Source: an uncultured Prevotella sp. (GTDB lineage: Bacteria > Bacteroidota > Bacteroidia > Bacteroidales > Bacteroidaceae). From it: a stretch of DNA of 64,000 nucleotides. Shown piece by piece: positions 16,306-25,780 of the stretch. The notes below the pieces were generated by a model, which was given only the letters and a program-made list of their open reading frames with translations, did not search any database and was not told where the DNA came from. Each line of letters opens with the position of its first letter. Position 1 is the first letter of the stretch. The stretch is taken from contig ONAE01000013.1 of NCBI GenBank assembly GCA_900315695.1, positions 30,754 to 94,753 on the forward strand, read 5' to 3'. The position numbers and the translations under genes are program-made.

Positions 16306-17445
16306 ATGGAAGAGGCTTTTATAAACAATCCTTTTGTAGTAGGGAAGTACCTGTCTGACAAGTATTTCTGTGACAGGTCTGAAGAAACGGAATTCTTACG
16401 CAAACAGATTCTCAATGGTCGCGATGTGGCGCTCATCTCACCACGTCGTATCGGAAAGTCTGGGTTGATTCAACACTTCTTCAATCAGCCTGATATCAAA
16501 GAGCAGTATTACACATTCTTTGTAGATATATATGCCACAACCTCATTTGCAGAGTTCGTATATGTATTAGGTAAGGAGATCTATGAACAGCTGAAACCCC
16601 GATCTACAGTCTGGAAAGAGAAATTCTTTCAGATTATCTCGTCATTCCGCGTAGGATTCAAATTGGATCCAATGACAGGTAATCCGTCTTTTGATTTAGG
16701 TTTAGGCGATATACAGACGCCGCAAGCCACGCTTGACGAGATTTTTGGATATTTAGAAGAGGCGGATAAGCCATGCGTCATCGCTATTGACGAATTCCAG
16801 CAGATAGGTGAATATGCCGAAAAGAATGTGGAAGCTCTGCTTCGCACAAAGATTCAGAGATGCCATCGTGCCCAATTTATCTTTGCAGGCAGCAAGCGCC
16901 ACATGATGAGTAATATGTTCAACTCTCCAGCGAAACCGTTCTATCAGAGTGCCATCAGTATGGGACTTGATCCGATTCCTGTTGATGTCTATGCTGATTT
17001 TGCTGTCAGACTATTCGAAGAAAGAGATAAACATATTGAACGTAAAGTTGTCGAGGCTGTATGGAATAAGTTCAATGGATATACCTGGTTTGTTCAGATG
17101 ATGATGAATGAGCTCTTTGCCCTGACGAGTCCAAATAATACTTGCACACCAGATATGATCGATGATGCCCGCCACAATGTTATCATGTCACAAGAAAACA
17201 GTTATAAGGATTTAATGTCTCAACTTCCTCCAAAGCAGAAAGTCGTCTTGCAAGCTATTGCAAAGGAAGGTCTTGCCCAGAACATTACTTCCTCGAAGTT
17301 TATCAAGAAATACAATCTGAGTTCGGCCAGTTCTGTCCAGGCAGCAGTAAAGCTCCTTATCAAGAATGACTTACTGACCCAAACGGAACATGGCTATCGA
17401 GTCTATGATTTCTTCCTGTCAGCGTGGCTGGCCACGGTGTATTAA
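16306..17445 (+). CDS. AAA-family ATPase (archaeal ATPase-like)
   Basis: A 379-residue P-loop ATPase of the type common in Bacteroidetes and archaea (Pfam ATPase_2-like). It begins N-P-F-V-V-G-K-Y with a F-x-D-R-x-E-E-t region, has a Walker A S-P-R-R-I-G-K-S-G near 44-52 and a Walker B C-V-I-A-I-D-E-F-Q-Q near 157-166. The G-S-K-R-H-M-M sensor region follows near 200. The last 90 residues look like a winged-helix domain (L-P-P-K-Q-K-V-V-L-Q-A-I-A-K-E-G). Family members resemble STAND/NLR ATPases, but the function of this one is unknown. It is a single gene with its own promoter, just outside the VapE unit, and ends at a bidirectional terminator. Confidence 0.85.
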   Translation: MEEAFINNPFVVGKYLSDKYFCDRSEETEFLRKQILNGRDVALISPRRIGKSGLIQHFFNQPDIKEQYYTFFVDIYATTSFAEFVYVLGKEIYEQLKPRSTVWKEKFFQIISSFRVGFKLDPMTGNPSFDLGLGDIQTPQATLDEIFGYLEEADKPCVIAIDEFQQIGEYAEKNVEALLRTKIQRCHRAQFIFAGSKRHMMSNMFNSPAKPFYQSAISMGLDPIPVDVYADFAVRLFEERDKHIERKVVEAVWNKFNGYTWFVQMMMNELFALTSPNNTCTPDMIDDARHNVIMSQENSYKDLMSQLPPKQKVVLQAIAKEGLAQNITSSKFIKKYNLSSASSVQAAVKLLIKNDLLTQTEHGYRVYDFFLSAWLATVY

Positions 17446-17447
17446 AA

Positions 17448-17482
17448 CGAAAGAGTGCAGACCTTCAAGCTGCACTCTTTCG
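17448..17482. terminator. Bidirectional terminator
   Basis: CGAAAGAGTGCAG (17448-17460) pairs perfectly with 17470-17482 across a 9-base loop, between the convergent ATPase and BspA-like genes. The flanks are AT-rich. Confidence 0.8.
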
Positions 17483-17484
17483 AT

Positions 17485-20400
17485 TTATTTCACTGCGTAT
17501 TTCTTTCCGTTGATGATGTAGATTCCTTTTGGTAATCCGTTCAGATCTGTGGCTTTTGACTTCACTTTCTGGCCTTGCAGATTATAAATGTCAAAAGGCT
17601 CGTCTTCCGTTTGGGTGATGCCATTAATGCCTGTTGTATTGGTCGATAATGGTACGATGTGCAGGAAGTCTCTCCAGACTAATGCTTTCTTGTAAAGCTC
17701 GACACTTTCATCAGGGACGTAAAGGATGCACAGAGTCTTGTTAACGCCGTCGAAGATTGATGCGTCGCCCCTTGTTCCTTCACCACGAGTACCGACAGAA
17801 CTCAGATTGATAGGTGTAGGATTATAAACTGTGATGGCCTGTAGATTGACACAACCCTTGAAAGCATTGTTGCCAATCCCGGTAATAGAACTTGGGATAA
17901 CCACTTCTGTCAGATTCTTGTTATTCTCAAAAGCACTTTCTCCGATTTCTGTTACAGTATAGGTCTTGTTGTAGTAAGTGACTGTTTCTGGAATAGCAAA
18001 TGCTCCACTCACCTCCTTGTCATCAGTGATGGCAACGGTAGGCGTTGAGCTTCCCCTACTTTCTGTAGAAGTGATCTGATAAGTAGCAGCATCATCAGTA
18101 TCCTTGGAGGTATCACCTCCAGATACGAATTTCATTGCCATGATAACCAACTTGCCGTTTTGGTGGGTGATGTTATAGTTGTCTGCCTTCGCCCCACTGA
18201 CACTGATGGCGTACTCTCCCGACTTACTATTAGTTGTAGCTTTGCAACTTACAGTCGGTTTTGTGGTTAGTACAGCTTCCGTCTCATTATTCTTAAAGCC
18301 TTCGTAGCTGATGGTGAATTCTGGAATAGCTCCACCTTCGTAAATCTCGTAGTAACCTGCTGAGATTGTCAGTGCAGCCTTGGCAATCGTTACATTTACC
18401 GAACCACTGCTTGCGTCTTTATGATTAGCATCGCCTTTTACCCTGTAATAGACCGTATAGCTCTTTGCATCTGTTCCTGTAGGAATCGTTGTGTCATAAT
18501 TAGTCTTATCCAAACTGTATTCTACGGTACCCGTTTCACTGCTACCAGCAGTAATTAGATTCTGGGCCTTACCATTATAAGAAAGGTTTGCAATACCTGA
18601 TGGATTTTGCTTCAGGCTGCCATCTGCCTTGGTGATCGTAAACGTCTTGCTGCCATTAATCTTAAAGTTGCCACCCTCTTTATCAGTAAGAGTCACAGTA
18701 GCTGTTCCTGCATTCTTATTATTGGTATAACTGACTGTGTATTCACTGCTTGGAACGGTTGTATTATTATCTGTTACTGTGACAGCAGGTTTTTTCTCAC
18801 TGCCATCATAGGTATAGCTACTTTGACTCAAAGTAAAGGTGGTTATTTCCTTTGGAGAAATAGTGACTTTTAATGAAAGTGTATCGGAAGGATTATAATT
18901 AGGATCATCTTCCACCAAATAATGAACTGTATATGCACCAACATCTGTTCCCTTAACCTTTGTAATGTCGGCATAAAAATTCTTACCGTCCAATGAGTAT
19001 TTCAGAGTTCCCTTTTTAGTGCTTCCTGCTGAAATCAGATCTTGAGCCTTACCATTATAAATGATACCTTCTTTGCCTTTAGGGACTTGTTTCAGGAGTT
19101 CTTCCAGCTTGCCTTCTGCCTTGACAATCTCAAATGTTGTACTGTCATTAACGATGTAACAGCCACCATTCTTATCTGAGATAATAACTTTGGCTCCTTT
19201 TCCAACATTGACATTGTTTTTATAGCTTACCGTGTAATCAACATCTTGTGTAAAGGTTACTTTACCATATTTAACAGTCACTACTGCGGGCTCCTTTTTT
19301 GTACCATCATAAGTATAACTGTTCTTTTCCAGGCTTATTTCAATGTCATCAGAAGTGAGTCTCTTGGGATTGATTGTAACTTCCATAGCACTACTTATCG
19401 CAGAGTTATTATGATTAGCATCACCATTCACTCTGTAATAAACCTTGTAGGTTCCAACATCTTTGCCTGTTGGAATATCTTTACCAAATGAAATGTCGTC
19501 TGTTTTCAAGCTATAAACTAATGTCCCTGTTTTAGGATTCTTTAGACTACCAGCATTTATCAGCTCCAGTTCCTTACCCTCATTATATATGAGATTCCCT
19601 TTAATGGTTGGAGCCTCTTTAATCAAATTCTCAAGAATGACATCCGCTTTTTTGATAGTAAATGTTTTATTTCCACTGACTTTATAATTTCCACCATCCT
19701 TATCTGTTATAATGACTGTAGCTTCTGTTCCCGCATTAATATCGTTGGTATATCTAACTATGTATTCAGCAACCGGAATCAGGGTTGAACCATCCTTTAC
19801 TGTTACTGTGGGCTTTATGGAATCTCCAGTAAAAGTATAGCTGCTCTCACTCAAAATAATACTAGGTTTTGAAACTTCTTTAGGAGCAATGGTTACCCCT
19901 AATGATAATGTATCAGATGCTGTGTAATTAGGATCACCTACCACCATATAATAAACAGTATATTCCTTAGCATCCTTTCCTTGAGGAATGGCGGTATCAA
20001 ATACTTTTTTATCAAGGGAATACTTCAAACTGCCAGAAATCCCCTTTTTTATGGTACCGGCTTTAATCAGATTCTGCGAATTTGTAGTATATGTAAAATT
20101 ATCTTTTGCAGGTTGTGGATGGGTTGCTAGAAGGTCTTCAAGCTTACCTGGTGCAGGTGTGATCTTGAAAGTCTTACTTGCACTTCCAATAATCTTATAA
20201 TTGCCACCATCCTTATCGGTGATAGTAATTGTTGCTGTTCCAACATTAATACTATCTTTATAGCTCACAATATACTCATCAGCATCGATAGGGGTTTCTT
20301 GCTCTTCTTTTTTCCAATTAACTGCAATGCTTGGCTTAATTTCACTGCCAGTATAGGTGTATGTCTCGTGTTCCAAAGTAATCTCAAGCTCCTCAGAAGG

Positions 20401-22950
20401 TAATTCAACAGGATTAATAGGGTATATTTTTGTAAATGAATTCCAAGTAGTTTGATCTTTGTACTTGTTAACATCTGTCACATAGAGTGGGGCCTTATCG
20501 TAAATATCATCACTGAAAGGGCTATCTCCCAGTGATGGTGGGTTAGAGCTGTTTATTGTTACCATCTCGATCTTCTGGCAAAATGAAAATGCATTGTTTT
20601 GCAAGTATTGAATAGTGGAAGGTAGTGTGATTGTTTTCAGATTACTACAATTATAGAAGGCTTTGGAGCCGATAGTGACTATATTGTCCAACTCGAGTGT
20701 TTTCAAGCTGCTACAACCAGAAAAAGCATTATTACCAATTGTTGTTATAGAAGAAGGAAGAGTGAAAGATTCGAGTTTTTCGCATCCATCAAAAGTATAT
20801 TGCGGTAAAGAAGACAACTGCATCTCATCAGCAAATACCACTTTTTCAAGGTTGGTACAAGTCCTAAAAACATTATCTCCCATTGTTGCTATGCTTTTAG
20901 GCAATGTCATTTCTTTGATACCACTATTCCTAAATGCCGACTCACCAATGGTTGTAGTATTTTCAGATATCTCAATAGTGCTTAAGGTAGAACATCCATA
21001 AAACATACTGTCTGAAATTGCAGTTAGGGCAGCAGGAAATTTTATGCTTTCCAATACAGAACAATCTGCAAAGATTGCTTTTCCAACGCTCGTCAGATTA
21101 GCGGCAGAAAGGTCAATAGATTTAAGAGTCGTTGCTCCCTTGAATGCTCTATCCTCAATGGCTACAATACTATAAGTTTTATTATCATATGATATTGATT
21201 GATTAATTGCAACAGTCACGGGATTATCGTATCCAATTACTCTCGCTTCTTGGGGGTAAGAACTCAAAAGGTATTTTACATTATTATCAGTTATTTCTTT
21301 TGTAAAATAGCCATGTAGCTCCAAGTCACCTGACATTCTCTCAGGTTCTGGGGTATCCCATCCCGAAAAAATCCAACCTTCTTTTGCGGGTACATATTTT
21401 TCCACGACTTCACCTATATTCTTAGTAATCTGCTTATCTTTAACATTGTCAATATAATAGGTAATAGTACCTTGAGGGTCTGATATTTTCGTAAAGGATT
21501 TCCATGGGTCTTCATTATAATAAGTGGCGTTATCCTTATAGAATAAATATATTAGATAGTTATCACCAAAAGCATTCGCATTGGCTTGAGGTGCTTGATC
21601 AGTATAAGAAAAAATGTTCTTTACATTTGAGTCGGATTTATTTGAGTTGAAAGAGAATGCATTCTCGAGAATACTCAACCTAGGTTGTGTACGTTCTTGA
21701 ATAATAAGATAAGTAATGTCACAATCATAGAACGCATTCTTTTCAATAGTAGCTACAGTACTTGGTATCTCCAATGTTTTAATTCCTTTACAACCATAAA
21801 AAGCAGATTCACTAATGGTGGTTAGGCCTGGTCCTCCTTCTTGTGGTAATGGTAAACTTGTCAACGAAGTACAACCTTTGAAAGTGTTTTTTCCTATTAC
21901 CTGAGTTTCTTTGGGAAGAACCACGCTTGTAAGATTTGTACATCCATAGAACAATCCCTCAGGTAAAGTCGTTAAGGGTGCTGTTATTTCTGCATTTATC
22001 AATGAGGTACATTCCCTAAAAACATCTTTTCCGAAGTGGTCTGGATTAGAAGGAGCAGGAATTGTAATGTCTGTCAATTTCTTGCAACCATAGAAAGCTC
22101 CCTCGCCAATCACTGCTAATGACGTAGGTAATGTGACCGATGATAATTCTGCACAATCACAAAAGGCTTTTTGCCCAATATTTGTAACTTCAGAAGAAAA
22201 ACTAACTTTTTTAATCCATTTAGCCCCCTTAAAAGCGTATTTTTTTACATCTTGCGTGATAGTTATATCGTTACTTAAAGACGAATTTGCTAAAGTGACA
22301 TTATTAGCATTACCCATAGGATTACTATCTCCATCTCCATAGTTAATGCCCAACATTTGATCAAAAGAGGCATATATAACTTGGTAACCATTACAATATT
22401 TAAACACATCATTACCAATGGTGGTTACGTTTGGACCAAGTATGAAATTAGTTATATATTTACCACCAGCAAAAGCATAATTCTTAATTTCTGTCACCCC
22501 GGCTGGCACTTCTAGTACAGTTATCTCATTCTTGCCGATATATAGGTGATGAGATAGGTTTAAAGGGTTTGAATCTAAATTGCCAAATTCAATTTCACAT
22601 AAGTCTTTCACAGAATGGAATATGGCTTTTGAAAGATTGCTACAGCCTTTAAAAGCATCCTTTCCTATGGACTCCACACTTTCTGGGATGCTGATGGAGG
22701 TTAAACCTATACAATTATTAAAAGCATTCTCTCCAATTCTTGTCACATTATAGGTTTGCTCGCTATATATCACAGTTAACGGGATGTTTATGTCCCCAGA
22801 ATAGAGCGTTGCTCCATTACACACTTCAACATTATTTGTTTCACTGATGATATTATAATACACTCCACCAATCTCAAAATCATGAGCATTAGCAAATGTC
22901 GCTGTAAGAAGCAGGACGAACAAAAAGCATATATTATTAATTCTAGCCAT
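17485..22950 (-). CDS. Giant BspA-like leucine-rich-repeat surface protein
   Basis: A 1821-residue exported protein with a signal peptide ending A-N-A near residue 22. Residues ~40-450 and ~560-850 are BspA/TpLRR-type leucine-rich repeats (pattern L-x-x-I-x-I-P-x-S-V-x-x-I-G-x-x-A-F-x-G-C). Between them, near 480-550, is an InlB-like W-x-F-S-G-W-D module. Residues ~850-1525 hold four tandem modules of about 170 residues. An MBG-like domain (T-I-S-A-G-Y-Y-E-I-Y) follows, then a last LRR block near 1650-1770. The C-terminus F-D-I-Y-N-L-Q-G-Q-K-V ... G-I-Y-I-I-N-G-K-K resembles the sorting domains of Bacteroidetes secreted proteins. A cell-surface adhesin role is inferred from BspA relatives. 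Confidence 0.9.
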   Translation of the reverse strand: MARINNICFLFVLLLTATFANAHDFEIGGVYYNIISETNNVEVCNGATLYSGDINIPLTVIYSEQTYNVTRIGENAFNNCIGLTSISIPESVESIGKDAFKGCSNLSKAIFHSVKDLCEIEFGNLDSNPLNLSHHLYIGKNEITVLEVPAGVTEIKNYAFAGGKYITNFILGPNVTTIGNDVFKYCNGYQVIYASFDQMLGINYGDGDSNPMGNANNVTLANSSLSNDITITQDVKKYAFKGAKWIKKVSFSSEVTNIGQKAFCDCAELSSVTLPTSLAVIGEGAFYGCKKLTDITIPAPSNPDHFGKDVFRECTSLINAEITAPLTTLPEGLFYGCTNLTSVVLPKETQVIGKNTFKGCTSLTSLPLPQEGGPGLTTISESAFYGCKGIKTLEIPSTVATIEKNAFYDCDITYLIIQERTQPRLSILENAFSFNSNKSDSNVKNIFSYTDQAPQANANAFGDNYLIYLFYKDNATYYNEDPWKSFTKISDPQGTITYYIDNVKDKQITKNIGEVVEKYVPAKEGWIFSGWDTPEPERMSGDLELHGYFTKEITDNNVKYLLSSYPQEARVIGYDNPVTVAINQSISYDNKTYSIVAIEDRAFKGATTLKSIDLSAANLTSVGKAIFADCSVLESIKFPAALTAISDSMFYGCSTLSTIEISENTTTIGESAFRNSGIKEMTLPKSIATMGDNVFRTCTNLEKVVFADEMQLSSLPQYTFDGCEKLESFTLPSSITTIGNNAFSGCSSLKTLELDNIVTIGSKAFYNCSNLKTITLPSTIQYLQNNAFSFCQKIEMVTINSSNPPSLGDSPFSDDIYDKAPLYVTDVNKYKDQTTWNSFTKIYPINPVELPSEELEITLEHETYTYTGSEIKPSIAVNWKKEEQETPIDADEYIVSYKDSINVGTATITITDKDGGNYKIIGSASKTFKITPAPGKLEDLLATHPQPAKDNFTYTTNSQNLIKAGTIKKGISGSLKYSLDKKVFDTAIPQGKDAKEYTVYYMVVGDPNYTASDTLSLGVTIAPKEVSKPSIILSESSYTFTGDSIKPTVTVKDGSTLIPVAEYIVRYTNDINAGTEATVIITDKDGGNYKVSGNKTFTIKKADVILENLIKEAPTIKGNLIYNEGKELELINAGSLKNPKTGTLVYSLKTDDISFGKDIPTGKDVGTYKVYYRVNGDANHNNSAISSAMEVTINPKRLTSDDIEISLEKNSYTYDGTKKEPAVVTVKYGKVTFTQDVDYTVSYKNNVNVGKGAKVIISDKNGGCYIVNDSTTFEIVKAEGKLEELLKQVPKGKEGIIYNGKAQDLISAGSTKKGTLKYSLDGKNFYADITKVKGTDVGAYTVHYLVEDDPNYNPSDTLSLKVTISPKEITTFTLSQSSYTYDGSEKKPAVTVTDNNTTVPSSEYTVSYTNNKNAGTATVTLTDKEGGNFKINGSKTFTITKADGSLKQNPSGIANLSYNGKAQNLITAGSSETGTVEYSLDKTNYDTTIPTGTDAKSYTVYYRVKGDANHKDASSGSVNVTIAKAALTISAGYYEIYEGGAIPEFTISYEGFKNNETEAVLTTKPTVSCKATTNSKSGEYAISVSGAKADNYNITHQNGKLVIMAMKFVSGGDTSKDTDDAATYQITSTESRGSSTPTVAITDDKEVSGAFAIPETVTYYNKTYTVTEIGESAFENNKNLTEVVIPSSITGIGNNAFKGCVNLQAITVYNPTPINLSSVGTRGEGTRGDASIFDGVNKTLCILYVPDESVELYKKALVWRDFLHIVPLSTNTTGINGITQTEDEPFDIYNLQGQKVKSKATDLNGLPKGIYIINGKKYAVK
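18370..20400 (-). repeat. Four tandem ~510-nt modules in the BspA-like gene
   Basis: The segment encoding Y-T-[YF]-[TD]-G-[ST]-x-K-[KP]-P recurs at about 20350, 19830, 19305 and 18803, spacings of about 524, 521 and 502 bases. Each module also carries D-K-[DE]-G-G-[NC] and an Y-S-L-[DK] segment. The copies are diverged, so the duplication is old. Confidence 0.85.
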
Positions 22951-22977
22951 GGATGTTTAATTTACTTGTTCAAAATA

Positions 22978-22985
22978 CAAAAGTA
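22978..22985 (-). promoter_or_regulatory. -7 promoter element of the BspA-like gene
   Basis: The reverse strand reads TACTTTTG, 27 bases upstream of the ATG at 22950. Confidence 0.6.
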
Positions 22986-23045
22986 CAAAGAAAAATTGAA
23001 AGTTCCAAGAAAAAAACAAAAAAATGTTTTGCGGACAAATATATG

Positions 23046-24227
23046 TTAAAGGTTTTCTAATGTGGCAAAGAAATTCTTTGCATATGTTTCCTTATCGAAA
23101 AGTTTGGAGCGTTCGAGTGAGGCTGCTGCCATCTTCTGGCGTTTTTCGGGATGCTGATAGAGGTCGAGGATGGCTGAGGCGAGATGATCCACAAGGTGTT
23201 CATCTGTTTCGAGCATGATAGCATTATTCTTTGTGACTTCTTCTGGTATTCCACCACGATAAGTTGTGATAATCGGGAGTCCCATGCCTTGAGCCTCAAG
23301 AACGGTTGTGGGAAAAGGATCATCCCAGATTGATGGTATGACAGCTACATCTGCAAGTTTCAGATAATTTGGTATCTTGGAATATGGAATAAAACCAGTG
23401 AATGATATTCTGTCTGCTATTACTCTTGTTTTGGATTTAAGCGACTTAATAAACTCGTCTTCATTAATTGCATCACCAAAGAAAGAACTCCCAAGAATCA
23501 GAAGCTTGATATTTGATGTATCCTTCAACTTTAGCATGGCATCTATCAACTCAGAAACGCCTTTGTCTTTATTGATTCGTCCACTAAATAGTAGTACAAA
23601 ATTATCTGGAGATAATCCAAAATCCTCTCTATTGATATCGCATTTTATATGGGGTGAGAAACGTTGTAAGTCTATGCCATTGTGCACAGTGTTTACTTTA
23701 TCAGTTTCTTCGATGGAGCATACTCTTGATTTGATGTAATCGGAAACGGTCAGAATCTTGTGAAGACTATTGAGGACCTCAGAGTGGAATTTTGAATTCT
23801 GGTTTAGCAGGTCATTATGAAGATGAAGAACCAGCCTGGTGGATAATCGCTGAGATAACTTATAGGCATAACCTGGCCTGTTCTCGAGAATGATACAATC
23901 GTATGATTGCTTTCTTAAATGCTTAAATGCTTGCTCAAAATAATATTCAATGAAATAATTATAGTATTCATCTTTATGAAATAATCTGTAGAATGTTCGC
24001 AGGATCTTTGCGATGATACTTGAGGTGTCAATGTAATAATAGTGATTGACATCTGAAGAAAGGGCAGGATGCTGTTTGGTCTTAGGATGTTTAATACTAT
24101 AGACAGTGATGTCGTGAAGCTTCTGACGTTTATTATATGCCAGATAGAAATCAATGAGATTTTCTACCGCTCCACCTTGTACGGCAGGAACAGGTAAAAT
24201 GCCAGATGTTAGTATAGCGATTTTCAT
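23046..24227 (-). CDS. Glycosyltransferase family 4 (exopolysaccharide operon, last gene)
   Basis: A 393-residue GT-B transferase. The N-terminus M-K-I-A-I-L-T-S-G-I-L-P-V-P and Q-G-G-A-V-E contains the glycine loop of the acceptor domain. F-S-G-R-I-N-K-D-K-G begins the donor domain near residue 205, and the donor site has P-F-P-T-T-V-L-E-A-Q-G-M-G near 305. The start ATG at 24227 overlaps the TGA of the flippase gene (ATGA). The frame runs 51 codons further upstream inside the flippase gene, but those codons do not look like GT4 sequence and are rejected. It is the distal gene of the 35316-23046 operon. Sugar specificity is unknown. Confidence 0.92.
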   Translation of the reverse strand: MKIAILTSGILPVPAVQGGAVENLIDFYLAYNKRQKLHDITVYSIKHPKTKQHPALSSDVNHYYYIDTSSIIAKILRTFYRLFHKDEYYNYFIEYYFEQAFKHLRKQSYDCIILENRPGYAYKLSQRLSTRLVLHLHNDLLNQNSKFHSEVLNSLHKILTVSDYIKSRVCSIEETDKVNTVHNGIDLQRFSPHIKCDINREDFGLSPDNFVLLFSGRINKDKGVSELIDAMLKLKDTSNIKLLILGSSFFGDAINEDEFIKSLKSKTRVIADRISFTGFIPYSKIPNYLKLADVAVIPSIWDDPFPTTVLEAQGMGLPIITTYRGGIPEEVTKNNAIMLETDEHLVDHLASAILDLYQHPEKRQKMAAASLERSKLFDKETYAKNFFATLENL

Positions 24228-25780
24228 TTTATACAAAGAATCTTGCTTAGATGATGATAAACCACAGGCTTTCGTGCAACAAAGTATTTCATTCCACGAG
24301 TGAAGACAAAGAGAGAGAGGAAATAGAACAGCAGAAGAATTGGATAGGTAAGAATGCCCCCAATTATTAGTGTTAACCAAGAGTTTACGTAGTTGCTAAT
24401 GAATAAATAATTGATGGCTACAGACACACCTGCAAAGATGAGAAACAGGCCATAATAAGCAATCATAGGATGCCAGAACTCCCATACGCTTTTATGAAAA
24501 CCTTCGGAGAAAAGGTAATAGGGCTTCCAGAAAACATTAAAGAAGAATACGCTGACTATCTTGCCTAATAGAATGCCAATAATACCATAGAATGGAGCCA
24601 AGCAGAGTGTTACAGCAATGTTAATGATGAGTTCTGCCCATGAAGTCCAGACATCACCATACAGACCAGCGGAACCAACAAATAGGTAAACCGTTGCATA
24701 CTGAAGCCGTAAGAATAATGTAAAGATGAGCAAGTATGCAATGATATCATCTAACTGATATTGATTACCTACCCAACATGAAATTAAAGGCTGTAAATAC
24801 ATGATAAGTGGGAATATAACCATTCCCATGATGAAGAATCGGGTAGCTGTCATTTCCCAAAAAACCTTCATGGTGTTTTTCTCATTCCCCTCAGCTAATA
24901 GATTACCAACTCCTGCACTCATACCATCACCCAAAATGTTGATTAGATAAATGAGTTTGTTGATAATCATCGTGTAGTTCCCGTAAAAAGCAACCTGGGT
25001 CACTGATACGAAAGTACCAACTAATAACTCATCGCTGCGGTTGAGAATAAAGTCCTTGATTTTTAATACGAAGACCTGTTTCGTCTTCTTTAAAACTTCT
25101 GGATATTGACGTAGATTCTTGCGGCCTTCCTTTAAACTAACTTGGAGCCAAGGATAGAGTTGGCGAATGCGGTAATTAAAAACGATAATACCTATGATGG
25201 TAAAAACCAAACCAACAACCACCCAAAGATAAAGATTGCGATAATAGTATGCCAATATGATCTGGGTTAGGCTTTGTACAATGCTTATGGTCTGGAAATA
25301 GGCACTGACCATATATTGTTTCTGATTTGCGCCAACAAGTAACTGTTTATAGTTGAAGATATAACCAGACATGGATGTGGCCAGAAACGAATAGAAAGCA
25401 AAATATACCAGAGGCAAACCCGTAGAAAGATGACCGAACCACCATGGAAAGAATAGGCTGACAATCAAACCTATCCCTCCAATAATGAAACCAATGCAGC
25501 GATAGAGATATGCCAGCATTGACATCACTTCGTTAATCTTCTCGTGGTTGTCTTCTTGTAAAGGCTTATAAAGGAAATAGACAATACTAGTGCCTATACC
25601 CAGTTCTGCTACACTTAGGAAACTCATGATGTTCATGAGCATGCCTGTCAATCCGATAAACTCGGCTCCAAGACAGTCTAGAAAGACCTTACGGGAAAAG
25701 AAAGCGAGAAACAAGGAGAGAACGTAGAACAACATTCCCACTTTGATGTTCATGATACTTCTATGTACCCGTTCACTCAT
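24224..25780 (-). CDS. Oligosaccharide flippase (Wzx-like)
   Basis: A 518-residue integral membrane protein with about 12-14 predicted helices, of the polysaccharide biosynthesis/MATE-like superfamily. It begins with a short basic segment and N-I-K-V-G-M-L-F-Y-V as the first helix, and has the cytoplasmic positively charged loops typical of Wzx. It would flip the lipid-linked repeat unit to the periplasmic face of the inner membrane. Both ends show four-base ATGA overlaps with neighbours in the operon, which suggests coupled translation. The gene symbol wzx is not assigned because the sequence is diverse and the substrate is unknown. Confidence 0.88.
   Translation of the reverse strand: MSERVHRSIMNIKVGMLFYVLSLFLAFFSRKVFLDCLGAEFIGLTGMLMNIMSFLSVAELGIGTSIVYFLYKPLQEDNHEKINEVMSMLAYLYRCIGFIIGGIGLIVSLFFPWWFGHLSTGLPLVYFAFYSFLATSMSGYIFNYKQLLVGANQKQYMVSAYFQTISIVQSLTQIILAYYYRNLYLWVVVGLVFTIIGIIVFNYRIRQLYPWLQVSLKEGRKNLRQYPEVLKKTKQVFVLKIKDFILNRSDELLVGTFVSVTQVAFYGNYTMIINKLIYLINILGDGMSAGVGNLLAEGNEKNTMKVFWEMTATRFFIMGMVIFPLIMYLQPLISCWVGNQYQLDDIIAYLLIFTLFLRLQYATVYLFVGSAGLYGDVWTSWAELIINIAVTLCLAPFYGIIGILLGKIVSVFFFNVFWKPYYLFSEGFHKSVWEFWHPMIAYYGLFLIFAGVSVAINYLFISNYVNSWLTLIIGGILTYPILLLFYFLSLFVFTRGMKYFVARKPVVYHHLSKILCIK

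Noticed and set aside
17485-22950. The four internal modules as a DNA repeat from recent duplication
   Set aside because: The module sequences are diverged and keep only motif-level similarity, so they are old protein-domain repeats rather than a recent tandem array.
24228-24380. 51-codon extension of the GT4 at 23046
   Set aside because: It lies inside the flippase gene, and the family begins at M-K-I-A-I-L-T.
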